Below are positions 17,154 through 24,769 of a DNA stretch of 44,759 bases, piece after piece. The position numbers were made by a program, and so were the translations under genes. Within the stretch, counting starts at the first letter, position 1. The number at the start of each line of letters is the position of its first letter. The DNA is from Paracoccaceae bacterium (lineage in GTDB: Bacteria > Pseudomonadota > Alphaproteobacteria > Rhodobacterales > Rhodobacteraceae). The notes under the pieces are model-generated. The model did not search any database, was not told where the DNA came from, and was given only the letters and a program-made list of their open reading frames with translations. The stretch spans positions 1 to 44,759 of the forward strand of contig NZVE01000051.1 in assembly GCA_002697345.1 (NCBI GenBank), read 5' to 3'.

Positions 17154-17624
17154 ATGGATAAAATTGATATTGAAATTCTTAAACTTATTCAAAGTAACGC
17201 AACTTTGCCTTTGTCAGAGATATCTCGTCGTGCTGGTCTTTCAAAGACTCCGTGCTGGAATCGAATTCGAAGGTTAGAAGAGACTGGAGTCATAAAAAAG
17301 CGAGCGACGCTCCTTGATCGAAATCTACTTGGTTTACCGATTGTTGTGTTTTTGTCTATTTCGGTGAGTAGGCACTCTTCTGAATGGGCAACACTTTTTT
17401 CAGATATCGTCTCTAAATATGGACAAATCACAGAGGTACACCGTCTTACGGGTTCTGGTGCGGATTATATGTTGAAAATAGTAGCAGCTAGTATTGAATC
17501 CTATGACAAATTTCAACAAATTTTAATTAATGAGATTGAGTTCACTAGCATGTCATCTAGTGTTTCATTGCAAGAAATGAAGTATAATGTTGCTCTGCCA
17601 TTTGATCAGATAGCAGTAGATTAG
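17154..17624 (+). CDS. Lrp/AsnC family transcriptional regulator
   Basis: A 156-residue regulator. Residues 1-60 are the winged helix-turn-helix (MDKIDIEILKLIQSNATL, ISRRAGLSKTPCWNRIRRLE), with GVIKKRATLLDRNLLGLP as the hinge; residues 65-150 are the RAM ligand-binding domain, with the usual EVHRLTGSGADYMLKI turn. It probably senses an amino acid and, from its divergent position, may regulate metY and itself. GGGAATTAAAGA precedes the ATG. Its stop codon directly abuts the stop of the convergent rlmB gene. Confidence 0.9.
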   Translation: MDKIDIEILKLIQSNATLPLSEISRRAGLSKTPCWNRIRRLEETGVIKKRATLLDRNLLGLPIVVFLSISVSRHSSEWATLFSDIVSKYGQITEVHRLTGSGADYMLKIVAASIESYDKFQQILINEIEFTSMSSSVSLQEMKYNVALPFDQIAVD

Positions 17625-18446
17625 TTAATGCTTTCTTAAGATAGTTGAATAGAGAGCAACAGCAGTCGCATTTGAGACATTTAGTGAACCAAATTTTTTT
17701 ACTGCAGGAATTTTTACTAGCACATCACAGTTTTCTTTCGTTTTTTGTCTGAGACCTGGGCCTTCTGCACCTACTACTATTGCTAAGGGTCCCTCTTTCA
17801 GAGTTGTGAGCTCATCCAAATTTGAATCTCCATCTCCATCCATGCCAATAATAAAATATCCCATACTTTTTAATTTTTTGATTGTTTCAGAGAGGTTTTT
17901 TACTCTTAAATATGGTTGCCGCTCCAACGCGCCCGAGGCAGTTTTCGCTAACGCTCCCGTTTCTGGAGCGGAATAACGCAGGGGCGCAATTACCGCTAAA
18001 GCTCCAAAGACCTCAGCGGATCGTAGAATTGCTCCCACATTGTTCGGATCGGTGACTTGGTCGAGCATTACTACTCTTGCCGATTTATCCAAAGGTTTGC
18101 AAATCTCTGATATCTCTCCCCACTTTAATGGTCTGACTTCTAATGCAGCACCTTGATGGACTGATTGGTTGTCAATTGGAGCTGTAAATTTCTTTGAATC
18201 AGAGATTTCAAACTTTATTTTATTAAAGGCTATATCAGATGAAAGCTTATCTGCAGCGTTTTGAGTAACAATTAATTTGAGCTTTTCTCTTAACGGGTTT
18301 TTTAGCGCGTCTCGAACAGCATGTAAGCCAAAAAGCCATATTGTTTCTGACACAACTTTCTTTACCTGACGTGCCTTGTCAAACATCCCAGTACTTTTCT
18401 TTGCTGACACAGTAAAATTCCCTTCTCTTTTAACAACCTTGATCAT
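17625..18446 (-). CDS. rlmB: 23S rRNA (guanosine-2'-O)-methyltransferase RlmB-type (SpoU/TrmH family)
   Basis: A 273-residue SPOUT methyltransferase. An N-terminal substrate-binding domain (LFGLHAVRDALKNP, about 38-51) is followed by the three SpoU motifs: motif 1 DPNNVGAILRSAEVFGA (Asn136, Arg142), motif 2 IVVGAEGPGLRQ (Glu228) and motif 3 SLNVSNATAVALY (Asn255). The first 30 residues are basic and of uncertain reality, because no ribosome-binding site precedes the ATG at 18446. Expected reaction is 2'-O-methylation of a conserved guanosine in 23S rRNA. Located between lrp and tRNA-Tyr. Confidence 0.88.
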   Translation of the reverse strand: MIKVVKREGNFTVSAKKSTGMFDKARQVKKVVSETIWLFGLHAVRDALKNPLREKLKLIVTQNAADKLSSDIAFNKIKFEISDSKKFTAPIDNQSVHQGAALEVRPLKWGEISEICKPLDKSARVVMLDQVTDPNNVGAILRSAEVFGALAVIAPLRYSAPETGALAKTASGALERQPYLRVKNLSETIKKLKSMGYFIIGMDGDGDSNLDELTTLKEGPLAIVVGAEGPGLRQKTKENCDVLVKIPAVKKFGSLNVSNATAVALYSTILRKH

Positions 18447-18542
18447 TTTAATTGGATTATGACAAGCTTAGTAATAGTTTTTCTTGTTGACGCACGAGTG
18501 GCCTCCTTATATCTGCTGTCTTGTTAAGTTTATCTTGACAGT

Positions 18543-18626
18543 GGGCGACAGGCCGCAAGGTGTGGCAGGGGACTGTAACTCCCTCGCGGAGACGCACGCC
18601 TGGTTCGATTCCAGGGTCGCCCACCA
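18543..18626 (+). tRNA. tRNA-Tyr (anticodon GTA)
   Basis: A class II tRNA of 84 bases. Acceptor GGGCGAC (18543-18549) pairs with GTCGCCC (18616-18622), discriminator A, encoded CCA at 18624-18626. The anticodon loop CTGTAAC carries GTA between stems GGGGA and TCCCT. A long variable arm (GCGGAGACGCACGC region) and a T-arm CCTGG-TTCGATT-CCAGG are present, as expected for bacterial tRNA-Tyr. Confidence 0.96.
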
Positions 18627-18701
18627 TAAGAATAGAAAATCTTTTTATTTGTAATTAAATAGTGAAATTTCCCGAAATATTTTTGTCATTACGATAAACT
18701 A

Positions 18702-19041
18702 TTAATTTTGAGTAGCATCTTCTGCAACAAGATAGGCTTTCCTTGCCCATACCTGAAAAGTTTTGTTATCTTCCGGAACTTCTGCAGGTACTCGCCGCTT
18801 TGATAGCTTTATGGTCTTTCCTCGTTTTTATGTAAGAAAACGGTTCATTATTTAATTCTTGATAATCAGATAAATTTCTACTGTTTACTTTAAGGTACAA
18901 TTCACCATCAAATACTAGACCAACAGGTAAATCATTCCTTCTAATAATGTAGCCCCCACATATTCTACCCCAAGAAATACCATCCCTCGACTCTTGGCTT
19001 TACAGGATAAAATTTATAAATTCATTTTCAGATAATTTCAT
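18702..19041 (-). pseudogene. TfoX N-terminal-domain protein, broken by a stop and a frameshift
   Basis: The roughly 480 bases without an open gene between tRNA-Tyr and tRNA-Gly hold a decayed reading frame on the minus strand. It begins with ATG at 19041 (MKLSENEFINFIL) and meets an in-frame TAA at 19000-19002. It then continues in the same frame with GRICGGYIIRRNDLPVGLVF and DGELYLKVNSRNLSD, and then EPFSY. It shifts frame at a run of five T (18825-18829) and ends KRRVPAEVPEDNKTFQVWAR, then KAYLVAEDATQN, with TAA at 18702-18704. These pieces, in order, match the TfoX_N domain (normally about 110 residues), including its DGELYLK and RRVPxEVxED..WARKA motifs. The 340-base span is not a multiple of three. 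Two separate lesions point to a real pseudogene rather than to a single read error. Confidence 0.75.
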
Positions 19042-19178
19042 ATAGAACTTTTAATAAATTTTTTTCAATTACTTGTAAGGCCATATTTTGCAAGGGTTAA
19101 TGTCTTTTTACAAACCGTTTTGATGTTTTAGTAAATAAAAAAACTTTCGTACGGAATAACATCCGTTTCTAAACTTCA

Positions 19179-19253
19179 TGGAGCGGGCGATGAGATTCGA
19201 ACTCACGACCCTAACCTTGGCAAGGTTATGCTCTACCCCTGAGCTACGCCCGC
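19179..19253 (-). tRNA. tRNA-Gly (anticodon GCC)
   Basis: A 75-base tRNA on the minus strand. Acceptor GCGGGCG (5') pairs with CGCCCGC, discriminator T, encoded CCA at 19181-19179. D-arm TAGCTCAGGGGTAGAGC, anticodon loop TTGCCAA with GCC in stem AACCT/AGGTT, and T-arm GTGAG-TTCGAAT-CTCAT are all present. Confidence 0.97.
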
Positions 19254-19269
19254 GTCCTTGAATACGCCG

Positions 19270-19297
19270 CTTATAAGTGAAAGGGTGGGCGGAGCAA
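19270..19297 (-). promoter_or_regulatory. candidate tRNA-Gly promoter
   Basis: Read on the minus strand, TTGCTC (19297-19292) and TATAAG (19275-19270) are separated by 16 bases. The -10 ends 16 bases before the mature 5' end of tRNA-Gly, leaving a short leader. The GC-rich spacer (CGCCCACCCTTTCACT) stands out from the AT-rich surroundings. Confidence 0.45.
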
Positions 19298-19405
19298 GTA
19301 AAAAATGCAGAGATAAAAAAGTTTATTGACGTGACCTTTAACTTGACCAAATGTGCTAATAACCAATAATGGTCACTGTTGCCTAAGGTTTGAGGAGTTC
19401 TGAGT

Positions 19406-19867
19406 ATGAGTTTAAAAATATTTTTATCTGGGGAGATCCATACTGACTGGAGAAATGAAATTATGTCTGGATGTGTTGAACAGGGCTTGGATATAGCTTT
19501 TTCCAGCGCTGTGACAGATCACGCTGCGTCTGATGATTGCGGTCCTACAATCTTGGGAGCAGAAGAAGAAAAGTTTTGGCATGATAATAAAAGTGCTAAA
19601 TTAAATGCCATACGTATTCGAGATGGCATTAGTAAAGCTGATATAGTTGTTGTGAGGTTTGGAGAAAAATATAAGCAATGGAATGCGGCCTTTGATGCTG
19701 GTTATTCGGTTGCGCTTGGAAAGTCTTTAATTATTATCCACTCGGATGAGCATCAACATGCTCTAAAAGAAGTTGATGCGGCTGCCTTAGCAGTTTGTAA
19801 AAAACCTAACCAGGTGGTTGAAATACTGAAATATCTTGAAAAAGGAAGTTTAACTAAAGTGAAATAG
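19406..19867 (+). CDS. YtoQ family protein
   Basis: A 153-residue protein beginning MSLKIFLSGEIHTDWRNEI, with AVTDHAASDDCG near residues 36-47, ADIVVVRFGEKYKQWNAAFD (about 78-97) and AGYSVALGKSLIIIH. These segments define the YtoQ family, related in fold to nucleoside 2-deoxyribosyltransferases. No enzymatic activity is established. Start ATG at 19406 has TTTGAGGAG upstream. It converges with the DjlA-like gene and starts about 150 bases from the divergent tRNA-Gly. Confidence 0.87.
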   Translation: MSLKIFLSGEIHTDWRNEIMSGCVEQGLDIAFSSAVTDHAASDDCGPTILGAEEEKFWHDNKSAKLNAIRIRDGISKADIVVVRFGEKYKQWNAAFDAGYSVALGKSLIIIHSDEHQHALKEVDAAALAVCKKPNQVVEILKYLEKGSLTKVK

Positions 19868-19910
19868 GGTTTTGAGTGCTTAGAAACCAGCCTTTTATGT
19901 ATCTTAGCAA

Positions 19911-20594
19911 TTAGAGTGCTCTTTCTTTTTTGATTTTACCCCAGGCTTCATTAATTTGAATTAACCTCTTTTCTGCCAGCTTAACTGCCTCGATTGGGAC
20001 ACCTCGTGCCTGCATACGATCTGGGTGTGTTTCAAAAATATGTTTTTTCCAAACTTTTTCAATATCGGATGTAGAAGTTTCTTGTTCAATGCCCAGCACT
20101 GCGTAAGGGTCAAGTTTTTGATTAGGTATAAATCTTGCACTCAGTATTCTGAATTGTTGATCATTAACTTTAAATATTTTCCTAACAACCTCTAGAAAAT
20201 GATTTTCTTCCTCCTCAAATGAATTATCAGCAATAGCAATATGAAATAAACCCTCAAGAAGGTCATAGAGCACCGCGGGTTTATTATTTAACATTTTATA
20301 AATTTTTTCAGCATATAACTCAAAACCTGCTACATCTTGTCTGGCTAAGTTAAATATTTTTGCAGCATTCTCTTCTTGAGCTCTTGGAATATGAAACACT
20401 TCTCTGAATGCACGAACTTCGTTCCTAGTAACTATGCCGTCTGCTTTAGCCATTTTGGCCCCTAATGCGATTACTGCAATTGTGAAGCCAGCGCTTTGTT
20501 CTGGTGGTGATTTCAACCGCTGGAAGATTTCAGCCAAGCTTTCACCTGCAGCCAGAGCAGCTAATGCTTGAGAAATTCTATACCAAATTGACAT
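19911..20594 (-). CDS. DjlA-like co-chaperone: TerB-like domain plus C-terminal J domain
   Basis: A 227-residue protein. Residues 35-150 form a TerB-like helical domain (AVIALGAKMAKADGIVT and LLEGLFHIAIADNSFEEEE, an acidic, metal-site-like pattern). Residues 163-225 form a DnaJ domain (YAVLGIEQETSTSDIEKVWK) with an intact HPD motif at His190-Pro191-Asp192, so it can stimulate a DnaK ATPase. The membrane anchor found at the N-terminus of E. coli DjlA is not clear here; only ALAALAAG is mildly hydrophobic. This is the usual alphaproteobacterial form. Confidence 0.85.
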   Translation of the reverse strand: MSIWYRISQALAALAAGESLAEIFQRLKSPPEQSAGFTIAVIALGAKMAKADGIVTRNEVRAFREVFHIPRAQEENAAKIFNLARQDVAGFELYAEKIYKMLNNKPAVLYDLLEGLFHIAIADNSFEEEENHFLEVVRKIFKVNDQQFRILSARFIPNQKLDPYAVLGIEQETSTSDIEKVWKKHIFETHPDRMQARGVPIEAVKLAEKRLIQINEAWGKIKKERAL

Positions 20595-20785
20595 GTCGTA
20601 TCCATACTAAAAATGTTTGAGGGCTAAAAGTTATATTTATCTTTAGTATAATTTTTTTGACAAAAATCGATTAACTGAGTTTTATTATCTCGTTAAATGT
20701 ATAATTATTTTTGATAATAGGAATGAGTTTTAAAAACTCTGTTGAATTGATAGTATATTACGAGTTTAAATTATGAGTGTTGATC

Positions 20786-21346
20786 ATGGATGAAATAGGA
20801 ATTTTAAAAAAAAAATGCCGTACGAGAGCACTTGCACAACGAAAAATTTTTAAAACGAAGAGTAATGATTACCTTATACAAAAAAATTTGGGTTCGGCTT
20901 TAGGGGGAATTAATAATCTTATCGTTGGTGGTTATCTGCCCATAGGTTCTGAAGCAGATCCAGTCAACTTTATGAATAAACTGGCCTTAGATGAAATTGT
21001 CGCAGTACCTGTTATTGTTGGAAAAAATAAGCCTCTAAAATTTACTATTTGGACACCAGATTCTGAATTAGAATTAGGCGCTTTTGGGGTTTTAATACCA
21101 AAATTAGTTTCCTGGGTCGTTCCTGATATTTTATTAGTCCCCCTGATTGCCTATGATAGCCAAGGAGGTCGACTGGGATATGGAGGAGGTTTTTATGATC
21201 GGTCTCTCAGTATGTTGCGTTCTCAAAAAAATATTAAAGCTATAGGAGTAGCGTTTTCTGGACAATGTGTTGAAAAAGTACCCGTAGAACAAACGGATCA
21301 ATCTCTTGATGGAATCGTCACAGAGTTAGGAACTTTGTGGTTTTAA
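20786..21346 (+). CDS. ygfA: 5-formyltetrahydrofolate cyclo-ligase
   Basis: I choose the ATG at 20786 (MDEIGILKKKCR); a GTG nine bases upstream is possible and neither has a strong ribosome-binding site. The 186-residue product has the family signature GGRLGYGGGFYDRSL (about residues 131-145), the ATP/folate-binding loop, plus VGGYLPIGSEADP and LLVPLIAYDSQG. It converts 5-formyl-THF to 5,10-methenyl-THF with ATP, salvaging folate. 6S RNA often precedes this gene in proteobacteria, but I see no 6S-like hairpin in the 190 bases upstream. Confidence 0.88.
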   Translation: MDEIGILKKKCRTRALAQRKIFKTKSNDYLIQKNLGSALGGINNLIVGGYLPIGSEADPVNFMNKLALDEIVAVPVIVGKNKPLKFTIWTPDSELELGAFGVLIPKLVSWVVPDILLVPLIAYDSQGGRLGYGGGFYDRSLSMLRSQKNIKAIGVAFSGQCVEKVPVEQTDQSLDGIVTELGTLWF

Positions 21347-21422
21347 GCGAGATAGTTATACAAAGCATGGTTCCTATTTAACATTTCTTGCCTGTTCTTA
21401 AAATTAAGAATAGTACACTGTT

Positions 21423-22235
21423 ATGAAAATTCTTTTTTTAGGTGATATAATGGGTCGCGCGGGTCGCGAAGCTATTGAGAACAATCTACCTCGGATACGC
21501 TCCGAGATGGCATTAGATTTTGTAACTATTAATGGAGAAAATGCGACGGGAGGAAGAGGCTTATCTCCTAAGCATGCAGAAGCTCTTCTGAAAGTGGGTG
21601 TTGATAGTATTACTTTAGGTGATCACGCATTTGATCAAAGTGATATGATACAATTTATTGAGAGAGAGTCCCGTATCGTTCGCCCAATAAACTTTGCAAA
21701 AGATGCTCCAGGGAAAGGGTATCGGATATTTGAAATATCTAGAGGACGAAAGGTTCTTGTTGTTCAAGTTCTTGGTCAAGTTTTTATGAAGCGTGCTTAT
21801 GAAGATCCATTTGGTAAGATAGATGCTATTTTAAAAAAATATCCTTTGAAGGGGCAAATAGACGCAATAATTGTTGATATACATTGCGAGGCGACATCAG
21901 AAAAAATGGCGATGGGGCATTGGTGTGATGGAAGAGTTAGTTTGTGTGTAGGAACTCATACGCATGTGCCAACAGCTGATGCTATGATCCTTGAGAAGGG
22001 AACTGCTTATTTGTCTGACGCTGGCATGTGTGGAGATTACAATTCTATTATTGGAATGAACAAAGTTGAACCTTTAAATCGATTTGTCTCTGGCATGGTA
22101 AAGGGAAGGTTTGTTCCTGCAGTTAGTGAAGCTACTTTGTCGGGTACTTATGTTGAAATTGATAACCAAACTGGTCTAGCGAAAAGGATTGAACTTTTCC
22201 GTTCTGGTGGTCTTTTACCTCAAACTGAGATCTGA
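21423..22235 (+). CDS. TIGR00282 family metallophosphoesterase (YmdB-like)
   Basis: A 270-residue calcineurin-like phosphoesterase. Seen: LFLGDIMGRAGREAIE at the N-terminus (first metal Asp), NGENATGGRGLS (about 38-49), GDHAFDQ (about 67-73), VDIHCEATSEKMAMG, and VGTHTHVPTADAMIL with the metal-binding histidines, then TAYLSDAGMCGDYNS. The best-known relative, YmdB, hydrolyses 2',3'-cyclic nucleotides. An inverted repeat TTCTTAA-AA-TTAAGAA (21395-21410) lies 12 bases before the start. The gene is between the folate ligase and yebC. Confidence 0.9.
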   Translation: MKILFLGDIMGRAGREAIENNLPRIRSEMALDFVTINGENATGGRGLSPKHAEALLKVGVDSITLGDHAFDQSDMIQFIERESRIVRPINFAKDAPGKGYRIFEISRGRKVLVVQVLGQVFMKRAYEDPFGKIDAILKKYPLKGQIDAIIVDIHCEATSEKMAMGHWCDGRVSLCVGTHTHVPTADAMILEKGTAYLSDAGMCGDYNSIIGMNKVEPLNRFVSGMVKGRFVPAVSEATLSGTYVEIDNQTGLAKRIELFRSGGLLPQTEI

Positions 22236-22314
22236 GGCTCATTTTTAAAATTTAGATAGCTCTATATAAAGAAAAATATAAATTTAACGCTTAGCCAAAT
22301 TGCGATCTAGTTCT

Positions 22315-22342
22315 TTGCCTGATAGAAGAATATTAGTATATT
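22315..22342 (+). promoter_or_regulatory. candidate yebC promoter
   Basis: TTGCCT (22315-22320) and TATATT (22337-22342) are 16 bases apart, and the -10 ends 33 bases before the yebC start codon. The element is supported only by consensus and position; the region is AT-rich, so chance is possible. Confidence 0.35.
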
Positions 22343-22375
22343 ATTTTAATAACTTTTTTAATTATGGAGAAAAAT

Positions 22376-23116
22376 ATGGCGGGGCACTCCAAATGGGCAA
22401 ACATCCAACACAGGAAAGGGAGACAAGATGCTGCTCGATCAAAACTTTTTTCTAAACTTTCTAAGGAGATAACTGTTGCGGCAAAGATGGGTGACCCAGA
22501 CCCTGAAAAAAACCCACGTCTAAGGATGGCTGTGAAAGAAGCAAAATCCCAATCAGTTCCGAAGGATGTAATAGATCGAGCAATTAAAAAGTCTCAGGCA
22601 AGTGATTTTGATAGTTATGATGAGATTAGGTACGAAGGTTATGGGCCAGGAGGGGTGGCAGTAATAGTTGAGGCAATGACTGATAACAAAAACCGTACAG
22701 CCTCCACAGTCCGGTCAACATTTTCTAAGTATGGAGGAAACTTGGGAGAGACTGGTTCGGTTGGGTTTATGTTTGATAGAAAAGGACAAATATCTTTAAG
22801 CCCAGATATTGCAGATGAGGATACGATTATGATGATGGCTATTGATGTAGGTGCAGATGATGTTGAGAGCAGTGATGAGGCTCATTTAGTTTTCTGTGCC
22901 GCCAATGACTTGAATACTGTTTCAGACGCTATAGAGAAGCAGCTGAACGAGATTGAATCTGCCAAGTTAGTCTGGGTTCCAAAAACAACTACCGAGTTAG
23001 ATCTCGAAGGCATGCAAAAATTGATGAAACTTATCGATGCACTCGAAGACGATGATGACATTCAGACTGTGACAGCCAATTTTGAGGTGTCGGATGAAGT
23101 AATGGCTAATTTATAG
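22376..23116 (+). CDS. yebC: YebC/PmpR family protein (DUF28; transcriptional or translational regulator)
   Basis: Start chosen at ATG 22376 ([15 protein letters not shown]), the universal N-terminus of the family, with GGAG 8 bases upstream; an in-frame ATG at 22364 would overlap that site. The 246-residue product has [47 protein letters not shown] and [19 protein letters not shown]. Relatives act as DNA-binding regulators, and more recent work links some to translation of proline-rich stretches. Length (245-250) is normal. Confidence 0.93.
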   Translation: MAGHSKWANIQHRKGRQDAARSKLFSKLSKEITVAAKMGDPDPEKNPRLRMAVKEAKSQSVPKDVIDRAIKKSQASDFDSYDEIRYEGYGPGGVAVIVEAMTDNKNRTASTVRSTFSKYGGNLGETGSVGFMFDRKGQISLSPDIADEDTIMMMAIDVGADDVESSDEAHLVFCAANDLNTVSDAIEKQLNEIESAKLVWVPKTTTELDLEGMQKLMKLIDALEDDDDIQTVTANFEVSDEVMANL

Positions 23117-23180
23117 TGTGTGATTTTTTAAATTAAGACTATTGCCTTGAACATATTTTAGGTTTTGGAGTGTTTTCACA

Positions 23181-23786
23181 ATTTTTACTACATACATTTC
23201 TGGTCTAAGTCTTGGCCTTTCTTTAATACTTGCAATAGGGTCTCAGAATATCTTTGTTCTAAGACAAGGCTTGCGTAGACAGCATGTATTTTTAGTGTGT
23301 GCTATTTGTTCAACCTCCGATGCTTTATTGATTTCTGCTGGTGTTTTTGGATTTGGAAACTTAACCGAAGTCTGGCCATTTTTAGGTAAGTTAATTCTAT
23401 ACCTTGGCATTATCTTTCTTACATTATATGGATTTTTTTCATTTAAATCAGCTTTGCAGGGCGTAAACATATCAAAAAAAAATTCTACCGATATCCACGG
23501 AGCATGGCATGCTTCTGGTTATGCGTTAGCTTTAACTTTTCTTAACCCCCATGTGTATTTGGATACTGTTTTTTTAATAGGCGCTGTTGCGACCCAGTTT
23601 GAAACTGGTCGCTTTTATTTTGGGCTTGGAGCTATAACCTCATCTTTTGTCTTTTTCTTTTGCTTAGGATATGGAGCACGATTAGTTTCTCGATTTTTTG
23701 AGGCTCCTTATGTCTGGCGTTATATAGACTTTTTTGTGGGTGTTGTTATGTGGACCTTAGCTATAAAGCTATTGATAGGCTCATAA
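23181..23786 (+). CDS. LysE/ArgO family amino-acid exporter, start codon non-standard
   Basis: The family N-terminus is clearly encoded before the first ordinary start codon: the frame reads YISGLSLGLSLILAIGSQN, then IFVLRQGLRRQHVF, which is the conserved first helix of LysE/ArgO proteins, but it has no ATG, GTG or TTG between the stop at 23148-23150 and the TTG at 23271. I propose ATT at 23181 (GGAG ends 10 bases upstream), giving 201 residues, a normal length. The alternative TTG 23271 would delete helix 1. Later segments such as LIAGV-like helices, ALTFLNPHVYLDT (Asn-Pro motif) and the C-terminal VVMWTLAIKLLIGS fit the family. It exports basic amino acids or related compounds. Confidence 0.72.
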   Translation: MFTTYISGLSLGLSLILAIGSQNIFVLRQGLRRQHVFLVCAICSTSDALLISAGVFGFGNLTEVWPFLGKLILYLGIIFLTLYGFFSFKSALQGVNISKKNSTDIHGAWHASGYALALTFLNPHVYLDTVFLIGAVATQFETGRFYFGLGAITSSFVFFFCLGYGARLVSRFFEAPYVWRYIDFFVGVVMWTLAIKLLIGS

Positions 23787-23798
23787 TTAGTTAAATGA

Positions 23799-24716
23799 TT
23801 GGTCTTACAAGTGGTTGATGAAAAGAAAAATAAATCTTTAGTAGCAATATTTTGGATGTTCATAACAGGTCTACTTTTTGTTGGAGTTACTGGAATAGTA
23901 AAGCATCTTGGTTCGGAACTACCTGCAGCACAGGCGGCATTTTTAAGATACGTTTTGGGATTAGTTTTTGTTATTCCTTTGATTGGTATAATAAAGAGGG
24001 CAAATTTAACAAAAGTAGAGCTTTCATTTTTTGCATGGAGGGGCGTAGTTCATAGCTTGGGCGTTATATTGTGGTTTTATGCCATGACTATGCTTCCGAT
24101 GGCTGAGGTAACAGCTATGAGTTACCTTACCCCAGTTTATGTTACTATTGGTGCCGCATTATTTTTAGGAGAAAGATTAGCAGCACTACGCATTATTGCT
24201 GTAGTTTTTGCTATCATAGGCGTCTTGGTAGTTTTAAGGCCAGGGTTCAGAGAAATTTCTCTAGGGCATATGGCTATGATCATTAATGGGGGCCTTTTTG
24301 CTACCTCATATTTAATTGTAAAGGTTATGGCCGATAAAGTAGAACCCCTTGTTGTGGTTGGTATGCTGTCTATTTTTGTAACGATAGGCCTGGCTCCATG
24401 GGCTTTTTGGGTTTGGGTGCCACCAACGTTAACTCAGCTTGGGTGGACATTTATTTTAGCAATATTTGCAACTGCAGGACATTACACCATGACTTTAGCA
24501 TTACGAGCTGCCCCAATTAGTGTAACTCAGCCTATTACTTTCCTTCAATTGGTTTGGTCTATTTTGTTAGGTGTTTTAATTTTTAATGAGAGCTTTGATA
24601 AATGGGTTGTTATTGGTGCAACAATTATCATACTATCAATAAGCTTTATTATGTGGAGAGAAGAGCGTGTCAGAAAGAAAACAATCACACCGGCCTCTCC
24701 TGAAACAAAACTTTAG
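23799..24716 (+). CDS. DMT superfamily permease with two EamA domains
   Basis: A 305-residue membrane protein with about ten hydrophobic segments in two EamA repeats (about residues 12-145 and 160-295). Seen: AAFLRYVLGLVFVIPLIG, AVTAMSYLTPVYVTIGAAL-like region with LFLGERLA, the matching second-repeat LQLVWSILLGVLIFNESF, and PISVTQPIT. Start is TTG at 23799 or possibly GTG at 23811; neither has a good ribosome-binding site. Substrate unknown: a metabolite exporter is most likely. It follows the LysE gene by 12 bases, so both may be one transcript of export functions. Confidence 0.82.
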   Translation: MVLQVVDEKKNKSLVAIFWMFITGLLFVGVTGIVKHLGSELPAAQAAFLRYVLGLVFVIPLIGIIKRANLTKVELSFFAWRGVVHSLGVILWFYAMTMLPMAEVTAMSYLTPVYVTIGAALFLGERLAALRIIAVVFAIIGVLVVLRPGFREISLGHMAMIINGGLFATSYLIVKVMADKVEPLVVVGMLSIFVTIGLAPWAFWVWVPPTLTQLGWTFILAIFATAGHYTMTLALRAAPISVTQPITFLQLVWSILLGVLIFNESFDKWVVIGATIIILSISFIMWREERVRKKTITPASPETKL

Positions 24717-24744
24717 ACAAGAAATATTCTGGCCTTTATAACTC

Positions 24745-24769
24745 TAAGCATTATCTTAATAATTGCTTA
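24745..24769. terminator. possible weak terminator between DMT and Bcr/CflA genes
   Basis: TAAGCATTAT (24745-24754) can pair with ATAA-T-TGCTTA (24759-24769) around a CTTA loop, with one bulged T; a T-containing tract (TTAGCTTTT) follows on the plus strand. The two genes converge here. The stem is AT-rich and imperfect. Confidence 0.25.

Noticed and set aside
19108-19350. 80-codon open frame on the minus strand
   Set aside because: It runs through the whole tRNA-Gly gene and its promoter region, so it is not a protein gene.
20595-20785. Possible 6S RNA upstream of the folate cyclo-ligase
   Set aside because: Such placement is frequent in proteobacteria, but this stretch is AT-rich without the long imperfect hairpin and central bubble of 6S RNA.
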